DNA of 64,000 nt from Edolisoma coerulescens (GCA_013397115.1 VWZW01007303.1:286514-350513), one strand, 5' to 3'; positions 48,401 to 56,311 are shown, counted from the first letter of the stretch. The notes: generated by a model not told the origin, from the sequence alone. Program-made: numbers and translations.

Positions 48401-51400
48401 ACTTTGGAATCATTCACTTTTATCTGTTGTTTCTTAAGTCAGCTAAGCAAGACTGGACAGCCAGAGCCTGGGTTGCTGTATGGAGAGGTGGCTGTTGAAA
48501 AAGATGAGGAATCTCCTCAGCTTCTGCCATGACCTCAAGTAGGGATAAACTGAGTCCCACACAGGAAAAAAGCTCTTAAGGCTTCTTAACAAAAAGCAAA
48601 TCGTGATTTGTTCTTCTCTAGCACCTACTCAGGGTGGCTGATGTTGCATCAGGTGGCTCCTGTGGGGACTAGGGGAAGGAGAGGTGCCAGGGGATAGAAG
48701 AGAGGTCCAGGGAAGCACAGAGATTTGTCACATTTTACAGGTTTTATGGAGGCTAGTTATCGTCTGGTAAGTCACTGTCTTACACCTTTGCTGCTCTTCT
48801 CAGGGCAATTTATCCTTTTTATCTGTGCTCTGATGGAGAGAGGTATGAAGCTTTATGGTATCTCTTGACCAGCATAAAACACATTTGCTGTGAGATCTCT
48901 CAGGGAACAGGCTGGAGGGGATCAGAGCAAAGTTAATTTCCAAGGTTTTTGTGCAGAGGGAAAAGGTCAGAGCCTTTTTGGCTCTAAGCATGGGCACTCC
49001 TGGAAGCTTCTGCTTCAGCTATATGGTGCATTTGGTCAATATTCTGACACACCAGCATTTATTTGAACAACATATCTGGAGCCTTTGTTGACCCAGTTGT
49101 CATATGCTGTTTTAAAAGCAAATTAACTCCCCAAACCCTAATCAAATGAAAGAGCAGAACCATCCACGAGGAGAGCTGTGGTGTTCTGGTCTGCCAGTCC
49201 AGCCTTTTCCTCATGGAGCTGGCTCCTACCTCACCCCTGCACTTGCATCATCTTTTGTGCACATTTTCAGGTCATGTTCCTTGTCTGAATGTGACCCAAA
49301 AAAACCCCTGTTCTAGGCAAAAAAATTACCCTGGTCTTCAGAAGAAAAGCCTGGGACGCAGATAAGCCTGGAGATGTCTCTGCAGTGAATAACCACTGCA
49401 GATCTGTGCTTGTTTCCTCCTGGCTATCAGTCATCTGTTAAGTGCATTTTAAATATTCACAGGAGTGATGTTGCACTTGCAAGCAGCGCTTGTAGCCAAG
49501 CCTGGGAGTCTGTGCTGATCTCTGAATTCTCCTGAGCGTGTAGAGTGATGTGGAGGTTTGAAAAACGGGCTTTGTCACTGGGAATGTGGTCTGGGTGCTT
49601 TGTAAAGGGAACTTGTGGGGGGACAGCTTCTAGCTGGGCTGCAGAAGGGTTTGGCAGAAGGGCCCCAGAGAGGATTTAGTGTTTGTGGAGGAATGTTTCA
49701 GGCACTTCAGACTGTGGATGTGTAGCTTGGCAGAAATCGGTACTGAAATAGCCTGGTGCACCGTGAGGTCTCTTTGCTGTTGGAGTGCCCATTAGATGAT
49801 GAAGCTGTTTTTTCCCTGTCTGAAGGAGGGGAGCATCTTCAAAGCCTCTCTCTCTGACCTGTTGTGAGAGCCAGCACGGATCCCATTCTCTTTCTTCCCT
49901 GTTGTTGAAAAGAGCCGCGTGTCGGAGGAACACAGCCAAGATGCTTTGTGTTTGCCCGTGGTTCGTAGCTGTTCCCTAGAAAACTAAAGCTTTCAGGAAG
50001 TGAGCCTTCCTGTCAGTTTTATTTTTATGCCATTTCGCAGTTACCCCACTGGGTTTTGTGGAGCTGCTTGGGGGCCTGCTGGCAGCAGCAGGGCTGGAGG
50101 GGAAGCACCGATGCATGAAACGTGAAGAAAGGAGGTTTTGGTGCAGAAACAGGCGCAAGAAGGGATGAATTTTTGTTCTTGTTAACCTGCAAAACGCTCC
50201 TCTCCACAGTGAACGTGTGAGGTAGCTCTCCAGGTAGCTCTGCTCACACAGCAGCAGGCAGCCCCTCTGTTCCCTGTGCTTTCCCAGCACTGCATTTCCG
50301 TCTGTCCTGTAGCAGGAGCGATCCGCGGTCCGGGCTCCGCTCCGGCCACCTGACACTTGGCTTAAATGATCTCGGTCTTCCTCTCCTCTCTCTCCTTCTC
50401 TCTTTCAGCTTGGCAGTGACCTTGGCGGGGGCATTGGAGGAAGCCCGGCAGTAAGTGCCATTCCATTTTTTTCCCCAATTTGCAAAGCTGCTCAAAGCTC
50501 GGGGTTTTTCAGTGTAACCTCACCCGTTATGTGCTGGAAGGTGCTTTTTAAAGCCCTGAAGGTGTTCGAAAATGGATAAATGCAACTGAAACATACGAGT
50601 CCCCACCTATGTTGGTTTGAGTCCAGCTGCCACCTGGGCTTTCCTAAGAGCAGCCAGGGCCAGAGCTGTTCACTCTCTCTGCTTAGCCCTTCTTCCTCAG
50701 AGCTTTTAGTCGGAGCACCAGCGTTAACCCTGGCCTTGCCTCATCCTTGTGCAACTGCTGTAGCAGCTGAAAGGCCAAGGATGCTCATCCCTACTCACAA
50801 AGCCTGCTCTGTAACCCTAACCCAGTGGCACCACAGACTTGCCTGAACTCAGTGCTTTCTCCTCCCAAACTCCACGTAGGATCTTTCTCCTGGACATCAG
50901 GGTCAGGTACTCTGAGCTTTCCTACCACGTGTGGTCAGTGCTGCCACCGGCCACCTCCTCTGTGCCTGTGCTTTGTGAGTGTCCTCGTGCCTACAGCCAG
51001 GGCATGGGAGAGTTTCAAGCTGCTTTCAAAGCACCCTTGGCTTCCAGCTCATAGCAGCTTCTTCCAGAAAAGCCTGGAAAGGGAATGAAACATGATTTGG
51101 AGGCACAGTGGGCAGGAAGGAGCATGCTTCCAACCCACAGCCAGAAGTAGTGTGCCCTAGAAAGCTCCAGTCCCTCTTCCCAGGACTCTGTATCCAGTAA
51201 TTCTGTGAGGAAAGCATGCTCACTTCTGCAGGGAGGGCTTTTCAGAGACCCTTGTGATGGCTGCAGTCATTCTCTCTCCTCCTTTCCCTGCGAATCTGGC
51301 ATTCCTTTCTTCCTTCAGCACGAGGGCAGAGGAGAGCCGGTGGCACAGTGCACCTGTACACCCAGGCAGCCCTCAGTAGCACGTGGGGGACAGTTCCTGT

Positions 51401-54400
51401 GGTGATCACACCTACCAAGCCAGGCCTCTGCCCTCCTGGGCCAGCAAAAACCCCCCAGGCCGTTCTGTCCTGCTCACTCTGCCTGTTTCTGGGCTGCTGG
51501 CTGGGGAATCCTGTTCTCAAGCACAGCATTCATCCTGCTGGGAAGAGAATTCGGGAGTAGAACTTGAGTGTGACTGTCCCGTCTGAAGCTGGGCACCTCA
51601 AGGTTAATATTCCATCCTTGGTGCCCTCAGTGAAGTCCTGGGAGGGAAGGATTGCCCTTCTTGCAGGAAGGTTGTCCTCTGGCAGACTCTGCTTCATGTA
51701 ATGAACCTTCTGGGCCCCAGTGCTGAGAATGCAGAGCTCTGGCTTTGGGTGGGAGTACACAACACGGTCATGACTCCCTTGCTATCTCTGGATATGCAAA
51801 ATCTTGCAGATTCCTGAAGGCTGACGTAGTTGGGGGAAGATTTGAAGCATTTGCTCTTTTCCCTGGGTTTATGTAGGGTAGATCCACAAAGCATATTGTC
51901 TTAGGAGAAGGAGATACGGAGAAGAAAGATTCCTCTACGGTGGGAATAGATAACTGGAGCTATAAAAAATGATGTGGAAGCTTGGTTAAGGTGACAGCCG
52001 AGTGTAGGGATTAGCTGCCAAGAGCTTTGGAATTCAAATGCATAATTTAGCACTATTGATAAATCAGTGGGGAAGCTGCAAATGGCTTTAAAATATTTAG
52101 GATATTGCCTGAGTTCATGCTTTATTTAATAAGTGGTGCTCACACGTGATGTTAATGGGTGCCTGCTCTTTCTGACTCCTCCAGGTGGGACAGACCTACA
52201 TTCCCTCCTCTGTGCCAGCCACCTTTGCCCCTTCTCCCACCCCAGCAGTGGTCAGCAGTGGACTCAACGATCTCTTCGAGCTCTCGTCCGGCATAGGGAT
52301 GGCTCCTGGAGGATATGTGGCTCCCAAGTCTGTACGTAAGGAAAAACAATCATCCCCAGTTTATTGCCTTCCCTTGGGCTGCAACAAATCTGACATTGCT
52401 CACTTGTCCCATTTATTGTGGGTTTCTGGTGCTAAAACTTCAACTCAGTCCCATTAGGGCTGCCCTGGGCTTTTCCCAAGTAGATGGAGACCATATTAAT
52501 TATTATTTACAGACTTCTGGTATTTTAGCAGTTCCCTCACTTTACCTGTGGCAGTATTTCTCTAAAGAATGGCTTAGATAAGATCCGATACTCTTGAGTT
52601 GTGTCAGAGCATCTTTCCTGCACACCTACTTCTCAACAAGCTTCCCCAGGAAACTGAGGGCAAGACACAATTTGCAGCAACTTTCCTGGGAGATTTGTTT
52701 ATTTGGAGGAGCCCAACGTGACAGTGGAGATAAAATCATGTGATTGGGATGATGGTGCCGCAGTGGAATGCAGAGAAACGTTCTGTCAGCGACAGGGATC
52801 GCGGAGGCTTTGGCTGAAGCGTGAAGTTGGGAGGGATCATGAGACACAGAACAGGGTTCTGGAAAGTGACTGTGGAGCAGCCACGGGGAGCTTGGGCTCC
52901 TGAAAGGGAATAAACAAAAATTGGCACTCAAATAGTCCATGGGTGGATAATCTTAAGCCATCCTCTGAAATCAAGGATCTCAAGGTACTGCAGACCACAC
53001 TCAAAGCTTTTGGTCCTTGCAATTATTGCACCATATGTAAGACCAAGTACAAAAAACCCACAGTAGTTTTGAGCTAAGTACTGCCTCATTTTGCACCACT
53101 CAGATTTAGGTCTGGGTTTTTCCCACAGAGGTGATTTGGGAATCCAGACCCCAATAGATAATAGTATCAGCTCTGTGATTTTATTTGGTTCAAACTTCAG
53201 TATTATCCTGCCTCTAATAGCCCAACCAGCCCTTGGAGAAGGCTGTCCAGCAGCAGACTGGGTGAGTCTCATGTTGGTGTGATGGACACAAGCTGTCACT
53301 GCTCTCGTGCACACTAATGCTGTAGTAATTTGATTTCTTACGTGAGTGCTGTGAACAAATACAGATTAGGAGCAGCAAGCTTATTCCTCAGTGGTGAGCT
53401 CCATCCTTTCAACACCCCATGTCCCATCTTCCCTGTAGTGTTTCTTTAGCCTTTGTGGGCTTAATGTGCCGATGTAGCTGAGTTTCTGAGCTCTCAGGAC
53501 TTCTGTTTATTGGAAGGCTGTGCTTGTTTGTTATCTTCAGGCCAGGCTGCTCACGCTGAATGACATCTCTTGTGTTCAAGGTTTGGCTGCCTGCAGTGAA
53601 GGCTAAAGGATTGGAGATCTCAGGCACATTCAGCCATAGGCAGGGACACATCTACATGGAGATGAACTTTACCAATAAGGCTTTGCAGCACATGACTGAC
53701 TTTGCCATTCAGTTCAATAAGAACAGGTAAGAAATGGATAGCAATGCACTGTGTTCAATGGGAAAGGAGTTTGTGCCTGCACTGCTAAATCTAGGGAGGG
53801 CTTGTGCTTAGGTGTATAATGCAGTCATGGAAATAGCTTGGATGTACAGCCTGACCTCTCCATCACACCAAAATTGTGTGAAAGGGCTGAAAACACGGAC
53901 TGATAAATCTGGGAGGAAACAGGCAGCAGACAGTCTCAGCTCTGAAACAGCATCTGCCCCATTTAACCTCTGTGGAGTTTTTCAGCAGCCTCATGAGTTG
54001 TTAGGCAGGTTGGTGGGTTTATAGCCAGTGAGTGCCCTGGGGAAAACGAACTCAGACAGGATCTGAGCTGCACACGTATCAACCTGTGATGCCTCTGCCT
54101 CCTGACTTAATTGCTGTGCTGCCCCTCAGACTGTCTGGAAGCACAGGACTCCTTAACAAAGCTGCTTGTCACTGGAGGAGCTGCAAGTTGGGAGCCTGTG
54201 GCACATGCTCTCCCTGTAATAGGCGGCAGAAAAATTTTGTCAGAAGCAGCAGCCACTTGAAAGTTTAGAGCTTGGATGAGACAATTCAGATTGTTCTTGG
54301 AAACCCATCTCAGCCAAAGGACACGACATGGCAGCACAGCCACGGTGTCTTCCCACAAATACCCTTTCCAGAGAGCTTATCCTGTGCTTTGCTGTGTGTT

Positions 54401-56311
54401 ATCTTCAGCAAGGACCAGGCTACTTCTTATCAAGACTGCAAAGAGTATCTTGTGACTGACATGTTCTCTGTATCCTTAATATCACTTCCCTGGAAAAGGG
54501 CTCTCTCTGCTGAAGATCCACTGAAACCATCTCTTTAATCTCACTGTTAGCCTTGCAAATTCAGGATTTCTTGGGACGAATAAGATTTACTTAGAAAAGT
54601 CATTATGCTAAGTAAGTCTCAGTAAATGTTCTCCCTGGACTGCCATATTTTCTGGAGAGTTTTGCTAAGCTGCTATATGCAAATGTTTCATGCACATTGG
54701 CCTGGAAAAAAAAGGCATTTTTTGTGATTTTTTTCCCCCATACATCAAGCTGTGTTTTAGCCACACCTATGTGGTACTTCAAGGGTGTAGAAGTTTAAAC
54801 ACTGTACAGCAAACCAGCAGTTTTTCCTCTTGCAGCACAACCTACTACTGTTTACTCTTTTACAAATGCTGATCTCCTGTCACTGCTTTCCACTGTGGCT
54901 GGTGCATTAGAAAGAGCTGCAGAGGGCTGGTTCTTTAAGTGTAAATATTAAGGTTTGTGATTGGGAAGTTTCTGTTGCTTTTCCCTCCTTTCCTGCTGCT
55001 GCTAATCACATTCACTGCAGTCTGGGGATAAAGCATTAAAAAAAAAAATAAAAGAAAGCTAAAGCTCTGGTGTGCTGTAATATCCCAGCCTCTTGGTAAC
55101 AAACTGCAAGTTTGGTTTCCCTCTGAGTCCTAGGGAAAACATGAGGGTTTGTGTCCTTCAAGGTGAAATGGCTGCAGAAGGCAAATCATGTGGCTAAGCC
55201 CTTGCTAGGAATATTCCTATTTCAGCTCCCCAGAGCTGAAAACTGAGGAGAACCAAGAATGGGGCATTTATTGGTTTCTGAAAGAGTGAGAAACCTGATA
55301 AATGTGGCTGACTGTGCAGAGACAGCATCAGGCTTTTAGAGAATAAAATAAAAATACACACCTCTCCATCCTGCAAATGCCCTGAGACCTCGGAGCTGAT
55401 GTGAATTCTGCTAAAGAGAAATGCATTTATGAGTGGACACCAAAACATCTGGGCTTCCATCTGCTTTTGGAAAGCAGCTGGTCCATAGTACAGGAGTGCT
55501 GTGTTAAATGTGAGCTGCTTTCCCTCTTCTCCACACTGAGCAGAGGTGCCTGTGGAATTAAATGTTCCTTGGGTTGCACAGGGAAGTAAACATTGCTGGG
55601 ACACATCCCCACTGAAGGAGCCTCCAACCAAGCAGCTGAACCAGGTGCTGTCATTCAGGACCAGGCAGCTGGATGTGTTGATTCATTTGTTCTGCAGAGC
55701 TGTTCCAAGGCACATGTTCCTCCTTGGCTGCTGTTTGTTCTGTGCTGGCTCCAGTTCCCTCTGCCACAGCTCCCAGGGATGCAGGAGCCATGCAGTGTGT
55801 GCTGCACCCTACTTGCAGTGCTCTGGAGCTCAGGGAGAGAGAAACAACATCTGGCTCTGAGTCCAGGTCATTCCTTGCTGGGCAGGCTGGTGCTCAGCAC
55901 ACAGACCAGTGCTGTGCAGGAAGTGGGAGAGTTCCCAGGAGCTGGTCCCTGGGGCAGGATGTTGAATTCGTCAGCAAGATCACCCTGAGTGAGTTTCCCA
56001 TGCCTTGTCCTACTTTATCTGCTCATTTGAACAGCGTTCCCTCCCTGGAGTAACAGCAGGGGCAGCTCAGTAGTAGTGGGAAGATGAGCCAGGTGGTGCT
56101 TGACAAAAGGAACATTTTATTTTGGACGTATTTTGGACAATTCAGGGCTGCTCTCATCACCTCTGTTTTTCTCTTGCCCAGCTTTGGGGTCATCCCAAGC
56201 ACCCCCCTGGCCATTCACACACCTCTGATGCCAAACCAAAGTATTGATGTCTCCCTGCCCCTCAACACTCTGGGACCAGTCATGAAAATGGAGCCTCTGA
56301 ACAACCTCCAG
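3343..56311 (+). CDS. AP2B1: AP2B1 gene, coding exons 1-17 (spliced, 3' incomplete): AP-2 complex subunit beta (beta-2 adaptin)
   Basis: Beta-2 adaptin is one of the two large subunits of the AP-2 heterotetramer (alpha, beta2, mu2, sigma2). AP-2 recruits clathrin and cargo to the plasma membrane during endocytosis. Seventeen exons with GT-AG junctions (one GC-AG) splice in phase to 818 residues without a stop. Residues 1 to about 598 form the alpha-helical solenoid trunk, about 599-713 the flexible hinge with clathrin box LLNLD at 631-635, and from about 714 the appendage beta-sandwich. Paralogue-diagnostic stretches (FTTNKKG, GTTTTTNLEQPQ, SSVPATFAPSPTP) fit beta-2 and not beta-1. The start follows an in-frame TAA in the same exon and has A at -3. 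Mammalian beta-2 with the insert is 951 residues as I recall it. The visible 818 leave 133, exactly the expected remaining appendage, so nothing internal is missing. The last exon(s) and 3' UTR lie past the right edge. No frameshift or premature stop is seen, so this is a functional gene. Confidence 0.97.
3401..5372 (+). other. AP2B1 intron 1 (coding numbering), 1972 bp
   Basis: GT at 3401 and AG at 5371-5372. No gene or RNA is recognised. A short (CTGT) microsatellite of about 19 bp lies at 4601-4619. Reading frames here are chance openings. Confidence 0.9.
4601..4619. repeat. (CTGT)n microsatellite, short
   Basis: Four and a half copies of CTGT in tandem without interruption, inside intron 1. 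Too short to imply function, but possibly polymorphic. Confidence 0.85.
5373..5478 (+). CDS. AP2B1: AP2B1 coding exon 2
   Basis: Acceptor ctgccag at 5372, donor GT at 5479, 106 nt. It completes G13, encodes residues 14-47 (EIFELKAELNNEKKEKRKEA to GKDV) and gives two bases of S48. This is the first helices of the trunk, rich in lysine. The NNEKKEKRKEA stretch fits beta-2; beta-1 has SDKKEKKKEA by memory. Confidence 0.97.
5479..7454 (+). other. AP2B1 intron 2, 1976 bp, with a CR1 copy at its 3' end
   Basis: GT at 5479, AG at 7453-7454. A 5'-truncated CR1 element fills roughly 6683-7423, so more than a third of the intron is retrotransposon and its tail is about 30 bp from exon 3. The remainder shows no gene. 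Confidence 0.9.
6683..7423 (+). mobile_element. CR1 LINE retrotransposon, 5'-truncated 3' end, sense to AP2B1
   Basis: The stretch follows the familiar avian CR1 3' portion: the reverse-transcriptase C-terminal coding remnant (from ggatctgctggagggcagg, through gaaggctcctgcagaggg), the ctcttctcccaggtaacaag block, the cagggcagtggtggagtcacc block, then gcagtgctggg and the terminal aacctaaacaattctctgatt. Compared with the consensus as I remember it, about 50 nt are missing near 7265-7285 (the block around atattaggaaaaa). Its reading frame is broken, so it is inactive. Ends are approximate. It belongs to the most complete CR1 remnant in the window. Confidence 0.9.
7455..7590 (+). CDS. AP2B1: AP2B1 coding exon 3
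   Basis: Acceptor tatccag at 7454, donor gtaacc at 7591, 136 nt. It completes S48 and encodes residues 49-93 (SLFPDVVNCMQTDNLELKK to VNSFVK), trunk helices near the N-terminus. NSFVK fits beta-2 (beta-1 NTFVK by memory). A CR1 tail lies immediately upstream. Confidence 0.97.
7591..9161 (+). other. AP2B1 intron 3, 1571 bp
   Basis: GT at 7591, AG at 9160-9161. No repeat or gene recognised. The 3' splice region is G/T-rich rather than pyrimidine-rich, and the acceptor motif ctggtgcag occurs twice (9131-9139 and 9153-9161). Confidence 0.9.
9162..9407 (+). CDS. AP2B1: AP2B1 coding exon 4
   Basis: 246 nt, phase 0 at both ends, encoding residues 94-175 (DCEDPNPLIRALAVRTMGC to LIADSNPM), donor gtaatg at 9408. 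These are HEAT-like trunk repeats and among the most conserved parts of adaptins. QMVEDQGFLDSLRDLIADS separates it from beta-1 (QLVEDQGFLDTLKDLISDS by memory). Confidence 0.97.
16358..16560 (-). mobile_element. CR1 LINE 3' end fragment, antisense
   Basis: The tail reads tagaatcattgaatcacag at the left, followed by the diagnostic antisense CR1 block ggatttgggttgcaaggga, ccttaaagctcatc, and then catttccagggatagagcagcc, ttctctgggcaacctg and cctcaccaccctcac. Only the 3' UTR/terminal portion of the element is present. The right boundary is approximate. Confidence 0.88.
19320..19435 (+). mobile_element. CR1 LINE 3' end fragment, sense
   Basis: Contains gcacctggggacatggttta, gtggtgggcttggcagtgctggg, ttggactcaatgatttt and ggtcttctcc, ending in cta/att-rich octamer-like tail (tctattctataattct). 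This is the terminal about 115 nt of a CR1 copy. Confidence 0.85.
21138..21328 (+). CDS. AP2B1: AP2B1 coding exon 5
   Basis: Acceptor cccccag at 21137, donor gtgcgg at 21329, 191 nt. It encodes residues 176-238 (VVANAVAALSEISESHP to DDREAQ) plus two bases of S239. The donor GTGCGG departs from consensus at +3 and +4, and a G-rich tract begins 7 nt into the intron. ESHPNSNLLDLNPQNINKL fits beta-2. Confidence 0.97.
21329..23326 (+). other. AP2B1 intron 5, 1998 bp
   Basis: GT at 21329, AG at 23325-23326. It begins with the G-run motif; otherwise no gene, RNA or clear transposon is seen. Confidence 0.9.
21336..21368 (+). promoter_or_regulatory. Putative G-quadruplex / intronic G-run splicing enhancer
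   Basis: Four G-runs (3, 5, 5 and 5 G) are separated by three loops of exactly 5 nt (TGTCT, CACTT, CTGCT). This satisfies the usual G3+N1-7 quadruplex rule on the transcribed RNA strand. It starts 8 nt after the exon 5 boundary. Intronic G-runs near weak donors are known to bind hnRNP H/F and help splicing; that role here is inference. Confidence 0.6.
23327..23548 (+). CDS. AP2B1: AP2B1 coding exon 6
   Basis: 222 nt. It completes S239, encodes residues 240-312 (ICERVTPRLSHANSAVVLS to NINLIVQK) and gives two bases of R313. Donor gtaaag at 23549. These are mid-trunk helices. LELLPKDSDYYNMLLKK is the beta-2 version of a segment that differs in beta-1. Confidence 0.97.
23834..24220 (-). mobile_element. 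Solo LTR of an endogenous retrovirus, 387 bp, antisense to AP2B1
   Basis: On the minus strand the element begins TGCCCAGTAG and ends GGCATCACA, giving TG...CA termini. It carries a TATAAAA box (plus coordinates 23995-24001) followed about 95 nt later by an AATAAA signal (23898-23903), the expected U3-R-U5 order. Flanks are gttcat (23828-23833) and gttcag (24221-24226), a 6-bp target-site duplication with one mismatch, which fits class II/ERVK-type integration. No internal retroviral genes are present, so it is a recombined solo LTR. The wording resembles passerine LTRs I know; the family name would need a repeat library. Confidence 0.8.
24704..24868 (-). mobile_element. CR1 LINE 3' end fragment, antisense
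   Basis: Starts with the degenerate tail cataaaatcagagtcagaga, then the diagnostic gaatggtttgggttgaaagg, gaccttaaagatcatccagt, ccagggatggggagtccgtg. About 165 nt of CR1 3' end. The right boundary is approximate. Confidence 0.88.
24991..25111 (+). CDS. AP2B1: AP2B1 coding exon 7
   Basis: Acceptor ccctgcag at 24990, donor gtcagc at 25112, 121 nt. It completes R313 and encodes residues 314-353 (PEILKQEIKVFFVKYNDP to ASQANIAQ) of the trunk. Confidence 0.97.
25112..27230 (+). other. AP2B1 intron 7, 2119 bp
   Basis: GT at 25112, AG at 27229-27230. A 14-bp perfect palindrome lies at 26111-26124. No gene, RNA or transposon recognised. Confidence 0.9.
27231..27326 (+). CDS. AP2B1: AP2B1 coding exon 8, followed by a GC donor
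   Basis: Acceptor ccccccag at 27230. 96 nt, phase 0, residues 354-385 (VLAELKEYATEVDVDFVRK to RCAIKVE). Protein continuity into exon 9 (KVE-QSAERC) demands a break after GTGGAG, so the intron begins GCAAGT, the classical GC-donor consensus. A GT four bases downstream (27331) would add four bases and shift the frame. Confidence 0.96.
27327..27332 (+). promoter_or_regulatory. Non-canonical GC 5' splice site of intron 8
   Basis: The exon/intron junction reads GTGGAG then GCAAGT. Only this boundary keeps frame with exon 9. Strong complementarity at -2,-1,+3 to +6 is typical for GC-AG introns of the major spliceosome. Confidence 0.9.
27327..31827 (+). other. AP2B1 intron 8 (GC-AG), 4501 bp
   Basis: GC at 27327, AG at 31826-31827. 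I see no gene or transposon. Short palindrome at 31656-31675 (8-bp arms). The stretch 30960-31130 has GATA-like and homeodomain-like motifs but nothing decisive. Confidence 0.88.
31828..31943 (+). CDS. AP2B1: AP2B1 coding exon 9
   Basis: Acceptor ctctccag at 31827, donor gtatgt at 31944, 116 nt. Encodes residues 386-423 (QSAERCVSTLLDLIQTK to FRKYPN) and two bases of K424. IVVIRDIFRKYPN has R where beta-1 has K (memory). Confidence 0.97.
31944..33016 (+). other. AP2B1 intron 9, 1073 bp
   Basis: GT at 31944, AG at 33015-33016. No gene or repeat recognised. Confidence 0.9.
33017..33182 (+). CDS. AP2B1: AP2B1 coding exon 10
   Basis: 166 nt. It completes K424 and encodes residues 425-479 (YESIIATLCENLDSLDEPD to GFHDESTQ), donor gtaaag at 33183. 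C-terminal trunk helices. EPDARAAM fits beta-2 (beta-1 EPEARAAM by memory). Confidence 0.97.
33183..33698 (+). other. AP2B1 intron 10, 516 bp, the shortest intron
   Basis: GT at 33183, AG at 33697-33698. Unique sequence with nothing recognised. Confidence 0.9.
33699..33797 (+). CDS. AP2B1: AP2B1 coding exon 11
   Basis: Acceptor ctctctcag at 33698, donor gtaagc at 33798. 99 nt, phase 0 at both ends, residues 480-512 (VQLTLLTAIVKLFLKKPSE to SLATQ). Confidence 0.97.
33798..36605 (+). other. AP2B1 intron 11, 2808 bp
   Basis: GT at 33798, AG at 36604-36605. The stretch around 35550-35720 has an antisense AATAAA and an LTR-like feel but no provable ends. A cryptic acceptor ttctcttcag lies at 36566-36575, 30 nt before the real one. 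No gene recognised. Confidence 0.85.
36606..36865 (+). CDS. AP2B1: AP2B1 coding exon 12
   Basis: 260 nt, residues 513-598 (DSDNPDLRDRGYIYWRLLS to IHRKHLPIHHG) plus two bases of S599, donor gtgagc at 36866. This closes the trunk solenoid. HIGSLASVYHKPPNAFVEG and HRKHLPIHHG are beta-2 forms. Confidence 0.97.
36866..40841 (+). other. AP2B1 intron 12, 3976 bp
   Basis: GT at 36866, AG at 40840-40841. No transposon or gene recognised. About 39950-40430 is AT-rich with TAATTA-like motifs and may be conserved non-coding sequence. Confidence 0.88.
40842..41034 (+). CDS. AP2B1: AP2B1 coding exon 13, hinge with clathrin box
   Basis: 193 nt. It completes S599 and encodes residues 600-663. The proline/threonine-rich hinge opens with GTTTTTNLEQPQVIPSQ, then GDLLGDLLNLDLGPP containing the clathrin box LLNLD (631-635, matching the position known for mammalian beta-2), which docks on the clathrin heavy-chain terminal domain. 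It ends in LLGGGLDSL. Donor gtaagc at 41035, phase 0, so the next exon can be skipped in frame. Confidence 0.97.
42857..43107 (+). mobile_element. CR1 LINE 3' end fragment, sense
   Basis: Follows CR1 order: ctcttttctcaggtaacaag, tgacaggataagaggaaatg, tgccaggggaggtttaaatt, ggcagtggtggggtcac, ggcacttggggacagggttt, ggcagtgctgggggaatg, ggtcttttccaacctaaatg and a decayed octamer tail actctaggataat. About 250 nt; left boundary approximate. It retains the block missing from the copy at 6683-7423. Confidence 0.9.
47748..47773. repeat. Perfect inverted repeat, 11-bp arms, 4-nt loop
   Basis: Arms AATTTCAGGCC (47748-47758) and GGCCTGAAATT (47763-47773) are exact reverse complements around loop CCAA. 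Located in intron 13. Too short for a microRNA precursor; the role is unknown. Confidence 0.9.
50368..50408 (+). promoter_or_regulatory. Long CU-rich tract at the acceptor of optional exon 14 (PTB-type sites)
   Basis: About 35 of the last 38 intron bases are pyrimidine, with repeated TCTT and CTCTCT units, the motifs known for polypyrimidine-tract-binding proteins. Such tracts flank PTB-regulated neural exons. That this exon is PTB-controlled is inference. Confidence 0.55.
50409..50450 (+). CDS. AP2B1: AP2B1 coding exon 14, optional 42-nt insert exon
   Basis: Acceptor ctctttcag at 50408, donor gtaagt at 50451. 42 nt, phase 0 at both ends, residues 664-677 LGSDLGGGIGGSPA. This matches the insert that separates the 951- and 937-residue mammalian isoforms as I remember them, so skipping gives LDSL-VGQTY in frame. 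It lengthens the glycine-rich hinge between clathrin box and appendage. Confidence 0.95.
50451..52184 (+). other. AP2B1 intron 14, 1734 bp
   Basis: GT at 50451, AG at 52183-52184. A T/C-rich run follows the donor (50461-50477). No gene or transposon recognised. Confidence 0.9.
52185..52331 (+). CDS. AP2B1: AP2B1 coding exon 15, distal hinge to appendage start
   Basis: 147 nt, phase 0 at both ends, residues 678-726 (VGQTYIPSSVPATFAPSPT, then SSGLNDLFELSSGIGM, then GGYVAPKS). Donor is GTACGT at 52332, with a competing GTAAGG four bases on (52336) that would shift the frame. QTY, SSG and KS differ slightly from mammalian QSF, STG and KA (memory). Confidence 0.96.
52332..53580 (+). other. AP2B1 intron 15, 1249 bp
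   Basis: GT at 52332, AG at 53579-53580. Unique sequence, nothing recognised. Confidence 0.9.
53581..53726 (+). CDS. AP2B1: AP2B1 coding exon 16, appendage beta-sandwich
   Basis: Acceptor tgttcaag at 53580, donor gtaaga at 53727, 146 nt. Residues 727-774 (VWLPAVKAKGLEISGTFSH to AIQFNKN) plus two bases of S775. Y751 corresponds to Y737 of the shorter isoform, a reported Src-family phosphorylation site in mammals. GHIYMEMNFTNKALQHMTD fits beta-2. Confidence 0.97.
53727..56181 (+). other. AP2B1 intron 16, 2455 bp
   Basis: GT at 53727, AG at 56180-56181. A poly-A of about 10 lies near 55039. No gene or transposon recognised. Confidence 0.9.
56182..56311 (+). CDS. AP2B1: AP2B1 coding exon 17, last exon in the window
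   Basis: Acceptor cttgcccag at 56181, donor gtaagg at 56312, 130 nt. It completes S775 and encodes residues 776-818 (FGVIPSTPLAIHTPLMPN to KMEPLNNLQ), late strands of the beta-sandwich. The next expected residues (VAVKNN...) are not found downstream in the window, so the platform subdomain lies beyond it. Confidence 0.97.

Larger units (their letters stand above)
41035..50408 (+). other. AP2B1 intron 13, 9374 bp, upstream of the optional exon
   Basis: GT at 41035, AG at 50407-50408. One sense CR1 fragment (42857-43107) and a perfect 11-bp-arm hairpin (47748-47773) are visible. The last 40 nt are a long CU-rich tract. No other gene or RNA recognised. Confidence 0.87.

Noticed and set aside
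3343..56311. AP1B1 (beta-1 adaptin) as the identity of the gene
   Set aside because: Beta-1 shares most of the trunk, but many positions and the whole hinge (GTTTTTNLEQPQ, SSVPATFAPSPTP) match beta-2.
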